Notes: generated by a model not told the origin, from the sequence alone. A stretch of 64,000 nucleotides of DNA from Streptomyces sp. NBC_01216 (GCF_035994945.1 NZ_CP108677.1:248001-312000); one strand, 5' to 3'. Shown: positions 8,219 to 16,629, counted from the first letter of the stretch. Made by a program: numbers and translations.

Positions 8219-9860
8219 GGTCACCAACCAAGTACCGCCGCTGACCGGTTACGACGTGGCGGCCGATCCGGCACTGCTGGAGAGCCTGCACCGGGAGGGC
8301 GCGGGCTGGGCCGAGCCGGAGGTGCGCGCGCTGGGCGAACGGGCCGGCGGCGAGGAGGCCCAGGAGTGGGGCCGGCTGGCCGAGCGCCACTCCCCGGTGC
8401 TGCACACCCACGACCGCTACGGTCACCGGATCGACGAGGTCGAGTTCCATCCGCACTGGCACGATCTGATGGACGTGGCGGTGCGGCACGGGCTGCACGG
8501 CGCGCCGTGGCGCGACGCGCGGCCGGGCGCCCATGTGGCGCGCGCGGCGAAGGTGTTCGTGTGGGGACAGGCCGACGCCGGTCATCTGTGTCCGGTCTCG
8601 ATGACGTACGCGGCCGTGCCCGCGCTGCGTGCGCAGCGCGAGCTGGCCGAGCTCTACGAGCCCCTGCTCACCTCCCCCGTCTACGACTTCGGGCTGCGCG
8701 AGCCGAGCCGGAAGCGCGGGATCATCGCGGGAATGTCGATGACCGAGAAGCAGGGCGGCTCGGACGTCCGCGCCAACACGACCCGGGCGGTGCCGGCCGG
8801 CACCGACGGCCTCTTCGCGCTGACCGGCCACAAGTGGTTCACCTCGGCGCCGATGTCCGACGTGTTCCTCACTCTGGCGCAGGCGCCGGGTGGCCTGTCC
8901 TGTTTCCTGGTGCCGCGGGTGCTGCCGGACGGCTCGCGTAACGCGATCCGGTTGCAGCGTCTGAAGGACAAGCTCGGGAACCGTTCCAACGCCTCTTCGG
9001 AGATCGAGTACGAGGGGGCTCTCGGACATCTGGTCGGCGAGGAGGGCCGAGGTGTGGCCACCATCATCCGGATGGTGAACATGACCCGGCTCGACTGCGC
9101 GATCAGTTCGGCCTCCGGGATGCGCCTGGGACTGGTGCAGGCGGTCCACCACGCCTCGCACCGCGACGTGTTCGGGTCCCGGCTGGTCGACCAGCCGCTG
9201 ATGACGAACGTGCTCGCCGACCTGGCGGTGGAGGCGGAGGCCGCGACACTGGCCGCGCTGCGGCTGGCGGGCGCGGTGGACCGGGCGGCGGCGGGCGACG
9301 CGGAGGAGGAGTCGCTGCGCCGGGTCGGTCTCGCCGTCACCAAGTACTGGGTGTGCAAGCGGGCCCCCGCGCACGCGGCCGAAGCGCTGGAATGCCTCGG
9401 CGGCAACGGCTACGTGGAGGACTCCGGGCTGCCCCGGCTCTACCGCGAATCGCCGCTGCCGTCGATCTGGGAGGGCTCGGGGAACGTCGCCGCGCTCGAC
9501 GTGCTGCGGGCGATGGGGCGTCAGCCGCGGGCGGTCGACGCCTTCTTCGCCGAGGTCGACCGGGCGGCCGGGGCGGACCGCCGGCTGGACACGGCGACCG
9601 CCCGACTGCGCAAGGAGCTCACCGGTCTCGGTGACGACCCGGCCGCCGCGCAGTACCGCGCACGCCGACTCGTCGAGCACATGGCGCTGGTCCTCCAGGG
9701 TTCGCTCCTCGTCCGGCACGGCCATCCGGCGGTCGCGGACGCGTTCTGCGCCTCGCGTCTGGACGGCGACTGGGGAGTGGCCTTCGGCACGCTGCCGTCG
9801 GGCGTGGACACCGCGGCGATCATCGCGCGCGGGGCGCCTCGGCCCGCCGCCACGTCCTGA
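8202..9860 (+). CDS. AidB-like acyl-CoA dehydrogenase
   Basis: A 552-residue flavoprotein, close in length to E. coli AidB (541). Visible are the FAD-binding middle domain (GMSMTEKQGGSDVRANTTRA near residue 178 and GHKWFTSAPMSDVFL near 206), the interdomain GRGVATIIRMVNMTRLDCAISS, and the C-terminal ECLGGNGYVEDSGLPRLYRESPLPSIWEGSGNVAALDVLRA. These features match the AidB/isovaleryl-CoA dehydrogenase branch with its extra C-terminal domain. AidB binds DNA and is linked to alkylation stress; many actinobacterial members more likely oxidise acyl-CoA esters. It is translated from within the end of the TetR gene. Confidence 0.9.
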   Translation: MPTTHEVTNQVPPLTGYDVAADPALLESLHREGAGWAEPEVRALGERAGGEEAQEWGRLAERHSPVLHTHDRYGHRIDEVEFHPHWHDLMDVAVRHGLHGAPWRDARPGAHVARAAKVFVWGQADAGHLCPVSMTYAAVPALRAQRELAELYEPLLTSPVYDFGLREPSRKRGIIAGMSMTEKQGGSDVRANTTRAVPAGTDGLFALTGHKWFTSAPMSDVFLTLAQAPGGLSCFLVPRVLPDGSRNAIRLQRLKDKLGNRSNASSEIEYEGALGHLVGEEGRGVATIIRMVNMTRLDCAISSASGMRLGLVQAVHHASHRDVFGSRLVDQPLMTNVLADLAVEAEAATLAALRLAGAVDRAAAGDAEEESLRRVGLAVTKYWVCKRAPAHAAEALECLGGNGYVEDSGLPRLYRESPLPSIWEGSGNVAALDVLRAMGRQPRAVDAFFAEVDRAAGADRRLDTATARLRKELTGLGDDPAAAQYRARRLVEHMALVLQGSLLVRHGHPAVADAFCASRLDGDWGVAFGTLPSGVDTAAIIARGAPRPAATS

Positions 9861-9945
9861 CGGCGACGGTCGTGCACGCGGGGCGCCCCGGCCCGTGGCC
9901 CGCCCCGAGGCGCACGAACAGCGTCCGAGGCGCGCGCCGGGCCCC

Positions 9946-10287
9946 TCACCACTCCCGCAGGGCGATCAGCTCCTCGGCGTCGGCGTGCGGGAACCCGTAG
10001 GCCGACGCGACGAAGAAGAAGTCCTCGGCGATCTCCTCGCGGGCCACGGTCTCGATCTCGCTGCCGGCCGCCTCGAACTCCGCCTCCAGCGCGTTGAACT
10101 CCTCGGTGGCGGCGTCGGTGAGGGCGTAGAGCGCCGGCAGGTGCGCCGGCCGTTCCCGCTCGATCCGCTCGCACAGCCTCAGCAGGACCGACCGTCCCCG
10201 GTCGACGACATGGTCCGGGTAGTACCCGTCCTCGTACAGCGCGCGCAGAAAAGCGTGCCCCGCCACCCGTTCGTTCGTGATCGTCAT
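9946..10287 (-). CDS. DUF5713 family protein
   Basis: A 113-residue acidic protein starting MTITNERVAGHAFLRALYEDGYYPDHVVD. The pattern of the start, the central TDAATEEFNALEAEFEAAGSEIE and the end AYGFPHADAEELIALREW is that of the small uncharacterised DUF5713 family common in Streptomyces. No catalytic motif or membrane segment is visible. The start at 10287 has GGAG about nine bases upstream; the frame stays open further but is not conserved. No functional link to neighbours is apparent. Confidence 0.85.
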   Translation of the reverse strand: MTITNERVAGHAFLRALYEDGYYPDHVVDRGRSVLLRLCERIERERPAHLPALYALTDAATEEFNALEAEFEAAGSEIETVAREEIAEDFFFVASAYGFPHADAEELIALREW

Positions 10288-10479
10288 GCGTCCCGTCTCC
10301 CGATACTCCGCGCCGGACGGGACCATCCTGCACCTGGCCACTGACAGCGGGCCCGGCGTCGTCGGGTCCGTGGGGAGTGGCGAGGGTGGTTCGCTCCGCG
10401 GCGTCGGGCACGGTGGCCGCCTCGCCCCGGGACGAGGGCAGCGGTGTGCCCGTCGCGCCGTCGGGGCCGGGGTCCCCCG

Positions 10480-12219
10480 TCAGGTCCCGCGGCGTCCGCC
10501 CTTCGCCGCCGCGAGCAGTTCCGGCACGGTGCCGAGTTTGACGCGCGGACGGCCGGCGTCGCGTCCCCGCGCCCGTTCGGTCCGGTCGATGGCGGCCAGC
10601 CCTCGCGCGTCGACCGCTCGGCGCACCCGGCGCCGCACCAGGCGCCGGAAGGCCCTGGCCGTGCCCGCGGGCGAGGGCGCCCGCAGTCTCCCGTCGACGG
10701 CGTCGGCGATCAGGGTGCCGATCGTCTCGGCCGCGCAGGTCCGGTTGGCGCCGATACCACCCGAAGGGCCTCTCTTGATCCATCCGACGACATACGTACC
10801 GGGCCGCCCCGTCACCCGTCCCGCGTCGTGCGGGACGGTGCCGGTCACCTCGTCGAACGGCAGGCCGGGGACGGGGAGCCCCCGGTAGCCGACGGCCCGC
10901 AGGAACAGGCCGGCGGGCAGGTCCAGCGGCTGCGTGCCTCCGGTCACCCGGACCCCGCGGACCCGGCCGCGGCCCTCGGTACGGGTGGTGCCGAAACCGC
11001 CTCCGCCCCCCGTGGGCGGACCGTCCCGGCGGGCTTCGGCACCGCCCTCGGCACCGTCGCCGAGTACCTCGGCCGGGGCGGAGTGGAAGCGGAGCACGAT
11101 CCGCCGGCGCGCCGTCCCGGGTGCGGCCGTCCAGTCCACCGCCTCTCGGGGCACTCCGCGCAGCAGCGACGCCTTGCCACCCGGGGCCGCCTCGTCGATC
11201 GCCGCGCCGATGCGCGGATCGTGGTCATCGACGACCAGGTCCACACCGGACAGATGGCGCAGCGCGAGCAGCTCGGAGGTGGTGTACGCGGCGTGCTCCG
11301 GGCCGCGCCGGCCGAGGATCACCACCTCGCGCACCCGGGCGGCGCGCAGCGCGGCGAGCGCGTGGTCGGCGGTGTCGGAGGTGCCGAGCGCGACCGGGTC
11401 GCCGACCAGGACGCGGGCCGCGTCGAGCGCGACGTTGCCGTTGCCGGCCACGACCACCCGTTCGCTCGTCAGATCGACCGCGTCCGCGGCCACCTCGGGG
11501 TGCGTGTTGTACCAGGCGACGAACGTGGTGGCCGGGACACTGCCCTGGAGGTCCTCGCCCGGGACACCGATCCGGCGGTCGGCGGAGGCGCCCACGGCGT
11601 AGACGACGGCGTCGTGATGGGCGGCGAGTTCCTCGGCGGTGATGTCACGGCCGACGTCGACGCCGAGGTGCATCCGTACCCGGGGGTGGTCGTGGAGGCG
11701 CGCGAAGGTGTCGCCGACCTTCTTGGTGGCCGGGTGGTCGGGTGCGACGCCGTAGCGGACGAGCCCGCCGGCCACCGGCAGCCGGTCGATGAGGGTCACC
11801 TGGGCGTTCGTGTGGAGCAGCAGGTCCTCCGCCGCGTACATGCCGGCCGGCCCCGTTCCGACGACGGCGACCCGGAGGGGCGCGAAGTCGGAGGGGAGGT
11901 CGCGGGCGAAGACGGGCCTGCCCCAGGGGTGGAGGTCGGGTCCCGCGGGGGCCGGTCCCGGTTCCCGGCCGTCGAAGTAGGCCGCGTTGAGGGCGATGTA
12001 GTCCCTCGCCGGCCCCCGCAGGCTGTCCGCGGGGAAGATGGCGTCGACGGGGCAGGCGTCGGCGCAGGCTCCGCAGTCGATGCACGACGCCGGGTCGACG
12101 TGCAGCATCTCGGTGCTGCCGAACTCCCGTTCCTCGGGCGTCGGGTGAATGCAGTTGACGGGACAGACGGCGACGCAGGCGGCGTCGTTGCAGCAGGTCT
12201 GGGTGATGGCGTAGGTCAT
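10480..12219 (-). CDS. ferredoxin-fused ferredoxin/flavodoxin-NADP+ reductase (FprB-type)
   Basis: A 579-residue cytoplasmic electron-transfer flavoprotein. The N-terminal 75 residues are a ferredoxin domain with two cysteine clusters (CCNDAACVAVCPVNC and CIDCGACADACPVDAI). The rest is a glutathione-reductase-fold reductase: FAD motif VAVVGTGPAGMYAAEDL near residue 115, NADP motif VVVAGNGNVALDAARVL near 260, and the FprA/adrenodoxin-reductase motifs VGRRGPEHAAYTTSEL and GWIKRGPSGGIGANR. It passes electrons from NADPH to iron-sulfur partners. It lies 37 bp downstream of the C-terminal fragment of the split diiron oxygenase on the same strand, so it is the probable redox partner in the original operon. 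Confidence 0.93.
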   Translation of the reverse strand: MTYAITQTCCNDAACVAVCPVNCIHPTPEEREFGSTEMLHVDPASCIDCGACADACPVDAIFPADSLRGPARDYIALNAAYFDGREPGPAPAGPDLHPWGRPVFARDLPSDFAPLRVAVVGTGPAGMYAAEDLLLHTNAQVTLIDRLPVAGGLVRYGVAPDHPATKKVGDTFARLHDHPRVRMHLGVDVGRDITAEELAAHHDAVVYAVGASADRRIGVPGEDLQGSVPATTFVAWYNTHPEVAADAVDLTSERVVVAGNGNVALDAARVLVGDPVALGTSDTADHALAALRAARVREVVILGRRGPEHAAYTTSELLALRHLSGVDLVVDDHDPRIGAAIDEAAPGGKASLLRGVPREAVDWTAAPGTARRRIVLRFHSAPAEVLGDGAEGGAEARRDGPPTGGGGGFGTTRTEGRGRVRGVRVTGGTQPLDLPAGLFLRAVGYRGLPVPGLPFDEVTGTVPHDAGRVTGRPGTYVVGWIKRGPSGGIGANRTCAAETIGTLIADAVDGRLRAPSPAGTARAFRRLVRRRVRRAVDARGLAAIDRTERARGRDAGRPRVKLGTVPELLAAAKGGRRGT

Positions 12220-12256
12220 GTCGTCGGCTCGGGTCGCTCGCTGGGTGGGAAACGGC

Positions 12257-12480
12257 TCAGATCAGGTGGGCGCGCTTGTGGAAGGCCAGCGCCGGCCGGG
12301 TGAGGAGCCGGGCCGAAGCCAAGAACTCCATGAGGCCGGAACAGCTCGACCGCATCAGGGAGCGGTGGTGCTCGTTGGCCCGTGCCTCGGCGCGTGCCCG
12401 CCGGGCGTCCAGACCCGCTTTCGCGTACACGTTCCGGTTCACCATGCTGGTGACGATGAAGTACGAGGCGATCGCGACCG
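12257..12480 (-). pseudogene. C-terminal fragment of AurF-like diiron oxygenase, cut off by the integrated element
   Basis: About 74 residues, starting PVAIASYFIVTSMVNRNVYAKAGL and ending FHKRAHLI, form the C-terminal helices of an AurF/p-aminobenzoate N-oxygenase-type protein. The frame is continuous with the N-terminal fragment at 18619-19365 if the element 12481-18618 is removed: N-terminal codons end ACC CTC and this piece continues CCG GTC GCG. Codons between 12481 and 12502 belong to element sequence. No start codon with a ribosome binding site serves this fragment, so it should be silent while the element is inserted. Confidence 0.85.
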
Positions 12481-12484
12481 GGAG
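12481..12484. other. left recombination core (GGAG) of the integrated element
   Basis: The host sequence reads ...GCGACCGGGAG and then changes to element sequence CGCCCGCAAAACG. The same four bases occur at the other junction. Serine recombinases exchange strands at a short identical core, so a four-base identity is plausible; the real crossover is two bases within it. The flanking element DNA would be one arm of attP. Confidence 0.7.
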
Positions 12485-12528
12485 CGCCCGCAAAACGCAC
12501 ATGCGTGCGGAAGCGGAGTTCGCGCAAG

Positions 12529-14118
12529 ATGGATCGCATGATTACGACGGAGTGCGACGGGTGTGGTAAGTGCCTGGTGGGAGTACGTCGCCTCTCTCGC
12601 AAGTCTGACTCCACCAACAGCCCGGAAAAGCAGCTCGGCCAGGTGCTCAGCGCCGTGGAAGCTGTCGGCGGGCACGTCATCGCGTGGGCGGATGACTGGG
12701 AGGTGTCGGGTGCGACCGACCCCGTGACGCGTCCGAAGCTCGGCCCGTGGCTCCGCGACGAGATGGGCCCGTACGACGGGATCGCCGGCTCGGCGGTCGA
12801 CCGGATCGGGCGCAACCAGCGGGACGTACTGAACACGGCGTACATGGTCCACAAATCGGGCCGCCTGTTGATCACCTACGGCCACGACGGGCCGTGGAAC
12901 CTGGAAGACCCCGTCGATGAGATGCGGCTTTCCATGGAGTCCTTCGGCGCGCAGATGGAGCTTCGCGCGATCCAGAAGCGCAACCGGGACGAGACGAAGC
13001 GGGCGCGCAGCGCCGGACAGCCGAAGCAGAAGAACCGGTACGGGTACCAGTTCGTGCGGCTCATTCCCACGGGCAACGTCGACCGGGTGGAACTGGACCC
13101 TGTGGCCTCCCTCATCCTCCGAGACGTCGCGGAACGCATCCTCGCCGACGAGACCGGAACGGTGACCGTCCACACCGAAGCCGCGCGTCTGAACCGCGCG
13201 GGCCTACTGTCGCCTGCCGACCACCGCGCTGTGATGTACGGACGCAAGCCCAAGGGCACCTTGTGGAACGCCAAGGCTCTCAAGCGGATGCTCACCAGCG
13301 AAGCGTCATTGGGCTACCTCATGCACGACGAGCGCCCCGTGATCGGCCCGGACGGGCACGCTGTGCGTATCGCCGATCCGCTGTGGGACCACGCCACGCG
13401 GGACGCGCTGATCAAGAAGGCCGCCCCGAAGTGGACCGGGACCCGCGCCCCGAAGGGGGTACGCCTGCTCTCGGGCATCGCGTACTGCGGCAAATGCGGG
13501 CAACGGCTCTACATGGTGGCCCGGACGGGACAGAACCCGTCCTACGGCTGCACGGCGCGCACGCGCGGCATTCCGTCGTCCGCCGGGTGCAAGCCCGCCC
13601 CCACCATGTCCGTCCCCATGCTGGACGAGCATGTGTCGACGTGGTTTCCGGCCGAGTACGGCGACCACCAGGTGATGCGCAAGGAGTTCGACCCTGGCAC
13701 CGGCTACGCCGCTCGTATCACGGAGATCGAAGCGGACCGTACGCGGCTCCGTGGAGATCGTCAGTCGGGTCTGTACGAGTCGGAGAGCGACACCGAGTGG
13801 TACCGCACCGAGTACGCCCGGATGACGCGGGAGATCGAAGCTCTCAAGCGGCTCCCTGAGCGGCCAGCGGGGATGCGGTGGATGCCCCTGGGCCGGACGA
13901 TTGCTGATGACTGGAAGACCGCTCCGGACGATGTCGCCCGTAGGGAGATCTTGAACGAGTACGACGTACGGGTGACGCTGCACCCGCGTGGCGCTAAGCA
14001 CCGAGTGCGTGTGACCGGACTCGACCCGGAGCAGCGGGCGGCAGAACAGAGCACGGCGCGAGACCACGCCGAGACGGCTGCGTTGGCTGAGTTGGAGGAT
14101 GCTCCGGAAGCCCTCTGA
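12529..14118 (+). CDS. large serine recombinase (phage-type integrase)
   Basis: About 529 residues. The N-terminal resolvase domain has the catalytic-serine region VRRLSRKSDSTNSPEKQ and the arginine motif AVDRIGRNQRD. A recombinase domain follows (YGYQFVRLIPTGNVDRVEL to TSEASLGYLMHDE). A zinc-ribbon domain with CGKCGQRLYM and two later cysteines (YGC, AGC), then a charged helical coiled-coil region, complete the large-serine-recombinase order. These enzymes join attP and attB one-way, with excision needing a directionality factor; none is recognised here. The ATG at 12529 has GGAG ten bases upstream; ATG 12538 and GTG 12505 are alternatives. A terminator follows at 14141. Confidence 0.93.
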   Translation: MDRMITTECDGCGKCLVGVRRLSRKSDSTNSPEKQLGQVLSAVEAVGGHVIAWADDWEVSGATDPVTRPKLGPWLRDEMGPYDGIAGSAVDRIGRNQRDVLNTAYMVHKSGRLLITYGHDGPWNLEDPVDEMRLSMESFGAQMELRAIQKRNRDETKRARSAGQPKQKNRYGYQFVRLIPTGNVDRVELDPVASLILRDVAERILADETGTVTVHTEAARLNRAGLLSPADHRAVMYGRKPKGTLWNAKALKRMLTSEASLGYLMHDERPVIGPDGHAVRIADPLWDHATRDALIKKAAPKWTGTRAPKGVRLLSGIAYCGKCGQRLYMVARTGQNPSYGCTARTRGIPSSAGCKPAPTMSVPMLDEHVSTWFPAEYGDHQVMRKEFDPGTGYAARITEIEADRTRLRGDRQSGLYESESDTEWYRTEYARMTREIEALKRLPERPAGMRWMPLGRTIADDWKTAPDDVARREILNEYDVRVTLHPRGAKHRVRVTGLDPEQRAAEQSTARDHAETAALAELEDAPEAL

Positions 14119-14140
14119 TCACTGACGCCTCCACCCGTCG

Positions 14141-14175
14141 AAGCCCCGGTAGTCCCTCACAGACCGCCGGGGCTT
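14141..14175 (+). terminator. intrinsic terminator of the recombinase gene
   Basis: AAGCCCCGG (14141-14149) pairs perfectly with CCGGGGCTT (14167-14175) across a 17-base loop, and is followed by TTGCTG. It begins 22 bp after the recombinase stop codon. Confidence 0.8.
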
Positions 14176-14232
14176 TGCTGTGCCAGCAGCGGGGCCGACC
14201 AGCGGGCCGAGCCATGACGGTATGACGGTTCA

Positions 14233-14726
14233 GACTGTTTTTTCGTATGCACAAGAAAAAATAAGGAGAAAACCGAACCGTCTGTCGAAACGCCATCCCG
14301 TCATGAGACCCGGGAATCCGTCCGTCCCTACCTCTCCTGCAGGGGGTGGGCGGGGCGGCACGGGCTCGATGCCGGTCAGCCCGCGCGGGAATCTGTTGGT
14401 CCCCACAGCAGAGTGAGGGCCGAACGGGCTCCCAGAGCCCGCCGTACGGAACGTTCCGGGAATTCGCTGCTCCCTACTACACAGTGAGGGCGGAACTCTC
14501 GTTCACCCACTCCGAGGGCGGATCTCGGTGCGGGACTGTGCGCTGTTCTCACGCCATCGGCTCACCCTCGGGCGGGGCAGCCCTACAGCGGGGCGAGGAG
14601 GTGTTGAGAGTGACGAGTTTCGACACTTTTTAGAACGCATAGAAAAAATACAGAGAAAGAGAAACCGGGGTCTCTGTCGTCACCACCGACACCGCTCGGC
14701 ACCCTCGGGACACCTTCGGTCCCTAC
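14233..14726. repeat. iteron-like repeats and two AT-rich islands in non-coding DNA of the element
   Basis: Four diverged 20-bp units share GGGAnnC...TCCCTAC: GGGAATCCGTCCGTCCCTAC (14312-14331), and related copies at 14387-14406, 14458-14477 and 14707-14726. Each is also a GGGA/TCCC dyad. Two AT-rich islands (about 14238-14275 and 14627-14667) share a T-run, a GCAnAGAAAAAATA core and GAGAAA, and each ends with ACCG about 37-40 bp before a 20-bp unit. A module therefore seems duplicated. No convincing gene fits 14176-14970. It could be a replication origin, an operator array or a phage regulatory region. Confidence 0.65.
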
Positions 14727-14866
14727 TACTGGGGCAAGAGAGAGCGGGACTACCGCGCACCCACCCCGAGGGGGAATTCGGCGGACCGAGTGCCTGTTCT
14801 CTCGCAGCTCTACCCGTGCAGCACGCATCCTCACGGGGTGGCCGCAGTGGTCGTGAGGTAGAGCGC

Positions 14867-14941
14867 GGGGACCGCACCGCCCATGAGTAACCGCCCCTTG
14901 ACCGGGGGCGCCGAAAGGGGTCGTAAGCGCGTGCGGTCCCC
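14867..14941. repeat. long-range 11-bp perfect inverted repeat with an inner hairpin
   Basis: GGGGACCGCAC at 14867-14877 is repeated inverted as GTGCGGTCCCC at 14931-14941. The 53-base loop contains a second hairpin (CGCCCC pairing with GGGGCG near 14891-14910). The structure lies 30 bp beyond the stop of the small minus-strand gene at 14971, so it could end that transcript, encode a structured RNA or be a DNA-processing site. Confidence 0.5.
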
Positions 14942-14970
14942 ACATTGTCCCGCGAACGATTCCAAGGGAG

Positions 14971-15171
14971 CTACTTCTTAGGCGACGGCTCTTCGTCGTC
15001 CTCGGGAGCATCCCGCATCGCCGCGAGGATGTCTGCCTGACCGGCGTCACCAGCCAGTGTCGCCCCGTAGAGGCCATCAAGGCTTTCGAGCTTCGTTGTC
15101 TCGCTGTTCTTCGCCTTTGCCTCGGAGGGGTCTCCTTCGGGCTTAGGTGAATTGCTGTTGGGGGCGGCCAT
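14971..15171 (-). CDS. small hydrophilic protein of the integrated element
   Basis: A 66-residue protein beginning MAAPNSNSPKPEGDPSEAK, rich in Lys, Glu, Asp and Pro, with one short hydrophobic stretch (LYGATLAGDAGQADILAAM). No family is recognised. A strong GGAGG lies seven bases before the ATG, which supports real translation. It could be a small regulator or a directionality factor by position within the element, but nothing in the sequence proves this. Confidence 0.65.
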   Translation of the reverse strand: MAAPNSNSPKPEGDPSEAKAKNSETTKLESLDGLYGATLAGDAGQADILAAMRDAPEDDEEPSPKK

Positions 15172-15287
15172 GGCAGTACCTCCGATGTTGCTGTCTGTGC
15201 CGTTAGTTGGATCAGCTACCCAGGCCGTCTCATCGCCTAACCCTTATGCAACCCGTGCGCCCCGCCTCGCTGGCGAGGACGTTACAA

Positions 15288-15361
15288 GCCCGCTGACCCA
15301 ACGGCAGAGGTGCGCCGTACCCAATCGGCAGAGTTCCCCGGTTCGAGTCCGAGGGCGGGCA
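15288..15361 (+). other. tRNA-like sequence, probably a degenerate tRNA
   Basis: A 74-base stretch has a seven-pair acceptor stem (GCCCGCT with GGCGGGC, one G-U pair), a D-arm with ACC/GGT and loop GG, and a T-arm with the normal loop TTCGAGT and one mismatch in its stem. The middle, however, forms GCCG/CGGC around an eight-base loop instead of a 5-bp stem with a seven-base loop, and looks like a second D-arm (CCCAATCGGCAGAG repeats CCCAACGGCAGAG). No anticodon can be assigned. It begins 104 bases before the HNH start codon and is probably a phage-tRNA relic. Confidence 0.45.
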
Positions 15362-15391
15362 CGCAGAAGCCGACGACATCGAGGGGCGCAC

Positions 15392-15736
15392 ATGCGCTGT
15401 ATCGACTGCACGGAGCCGGCGACCCATCTGGGCCGCTGCAAGAGCCATCACGGGGCGTACGAGCGACGACCGACCGTCCGCACACGGCGAGCACGGAGCC
15501 GGCGACGAGCGGCCCGGAACGATGCCCCTGCACGGCTCCGCCGGATCATCGAGCGGAAGGGGACCGCGTGGTGTGACTGGTGCCTGAACGACTTCCCTGG
15601 GGCAACGGTCGACGTGGACCATGTGCGGCCCCTCTCGATGGGAGGGACCGACACGGACGGCAACGTCCAAGTGCTGTGCCGAGGGTGTCACCGGCTCAAG
15701 ACGAGCACCGAGTTCGGTGTTGTCCGTGCCGCGTGA
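15392..15736 (+). CDS. HNH endonuclease
   Basis: A 114-residue nuclease. An N-terminal zinc-binding segment (MRCIDCTEPATHLGRCKSHH) is followed by a basic helix and a C-terminal HNH domain: CDWC, the catalytic VDVDHVRPLSMGGTDTDGNVQVLC and CRGCHRLKT, giving two CxxC pairs that hold the structural zinc. GAGGGG sits six bases before the ATG. Proteins of this size occur in actinophages and their relatives, where they cut DNA during packaging or homing. It lies just after the tRNA-like relic. Confidence 0.88.
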   Translation: MRCIDCTEPATHLGRCKSHHGAYERRPTVRTRRARSRRRAARNDAPARLRRIIERKGTAWCDWCLNDFPGATVDVDHVRPLSMGGTDTDGNVQVLCRGCHRLKTSTEFGVVRAA

Positions 15737-15789
15737 CGCACCACCGCCCGGCACAGAGCCAGCGCGCTGTACTGGGGCCGAGGCGTGCG

Positions 15790-16089
15790 TTACGGGCGTG
15801 GTTCGTAAAAGCCCGGGAAGTCCTTCTGGAAATCGGACCAATGGTGCTCGTAGTACTCCACGAATTCACTGCTGCTGATCGTGCCGTTTCCGTTCGCGTC
15901 CCAGTCCCTGTCCTTCGCGTGCAGCAATGCCGCGATCTTGATGGCGGTCTTCCCGTCGGTGGCGGCTCGGATATCCAAGAGCGTGAGAGCGTTACTCCTG
16001 TCTTTGTCCAGGGATACGAACGCCTTGCCGATTGCTACCTCGGATCCCTTAGGCGCTTCGTCAGATACTTCTTTTACTTCATCAGACAT
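15790..16089 (-). CDS. EF-hand (calcium-binding) protein of the integrated element
   Basis: A 99-residue acidic protein starting MSDEVKEVSDEAPKGSEVA. A canonical EF-hand loop DWDANGNGTISSSE occurs near residue 69, with acidic or oxygen ligands at positions 1, 3, 5 and 12, and a weaker loop DKDRSNALTLLD occurs near residue 30. The first lacks proper ligands at some positions, so perhaps one calcium is bound. A GAAGGG ribosome binding site is present. No signal peptide is seen. EF-hand proteins are found in Streptomyces, but one inside a phage-like element is unusual, and its role is unknown. Confidence 0.8.
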   Translation of the reverse strand: MSDEVKEVSDEAPKGSEVAIGKAFVSLDKDRSNALTLLDIRAATDGKTAIKIAALLHAKDRDWDANGNGTISSSEFVEYYEHHWSDFQKDFPGFYEPRP

Positions 16090-16232
16090 TTCTTTCCCTT
16101 CATTGGGTGGACCGGCAGGGCAGCACGAGTCACCCTCCGCATTGACAAGAGCACACAAAGTCACACTAGCTGCATGTGCCTGCTACCCGAGTCCCAGTCG
16201 CGTCACACCCCGCCCCTTGGAGGTGATCCCCC

Positions 16233-16629
16233 ATGCCCCGTAAGCCCCGCCCCCCCTTGCTCTGTACCCGGGTGCCCCGAGCTGACCGCCCGTGGTGGCC
16301 GCTGTGCCGAGCACCAGCGCGAGGCCGAGAGGTTGCGCGGTTCCTCTACTGAACGGGGCTACAGCACGCGTTGGCAGCGCGTCCGACGTGCGTTCCTGTA
16401 CCGGCACCCGTGGTGTCTGCTGTGCGGTCGCACGGCCACGGTCGCCGACCACTTCCCCGAGTCGCGCCGTTCGCTGGTCGCTCGGGGTGTCGCCGATCCG
16501 GACGCGTTCTCTCGTCTGCGTCCGCTGTGCTCGACGTGCCACAACCGCGAGACCGCGCGGAACCAACCGGGTGGGTTCGCTGCGGAGCGCAGGTCTCACC
16601 GTGAGGCGACCGAGCGGCCGTCGTTCTGA
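16233..16629 (+). pseudogene. phage-type HNH endonuclease with a one-base frameshift in a C run
   Basis: A perfect Shine-Dalgarno GGAGGTGATC lies six bases before the ATG at 16233, giving MPRKPRPP; the frame then runs to an early stop. The conserved protein continues one frame away: PCSVPGCPELTARGGRCAEHQ, then RGYSTRWQRVRRAFLYRHPWC, the HNH core WCLLCGRTATVADHFPES and LCSTCHNRETA, ending ATERPSF. Removing one C from the seven-C run at 16250-16256 joins both parts. Such HNH proteins sit beside the P27 terminase small subunit in actinophages. Sequencing error, true mutation or ribosomal slippage are all possible. Confidence 0.8.
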
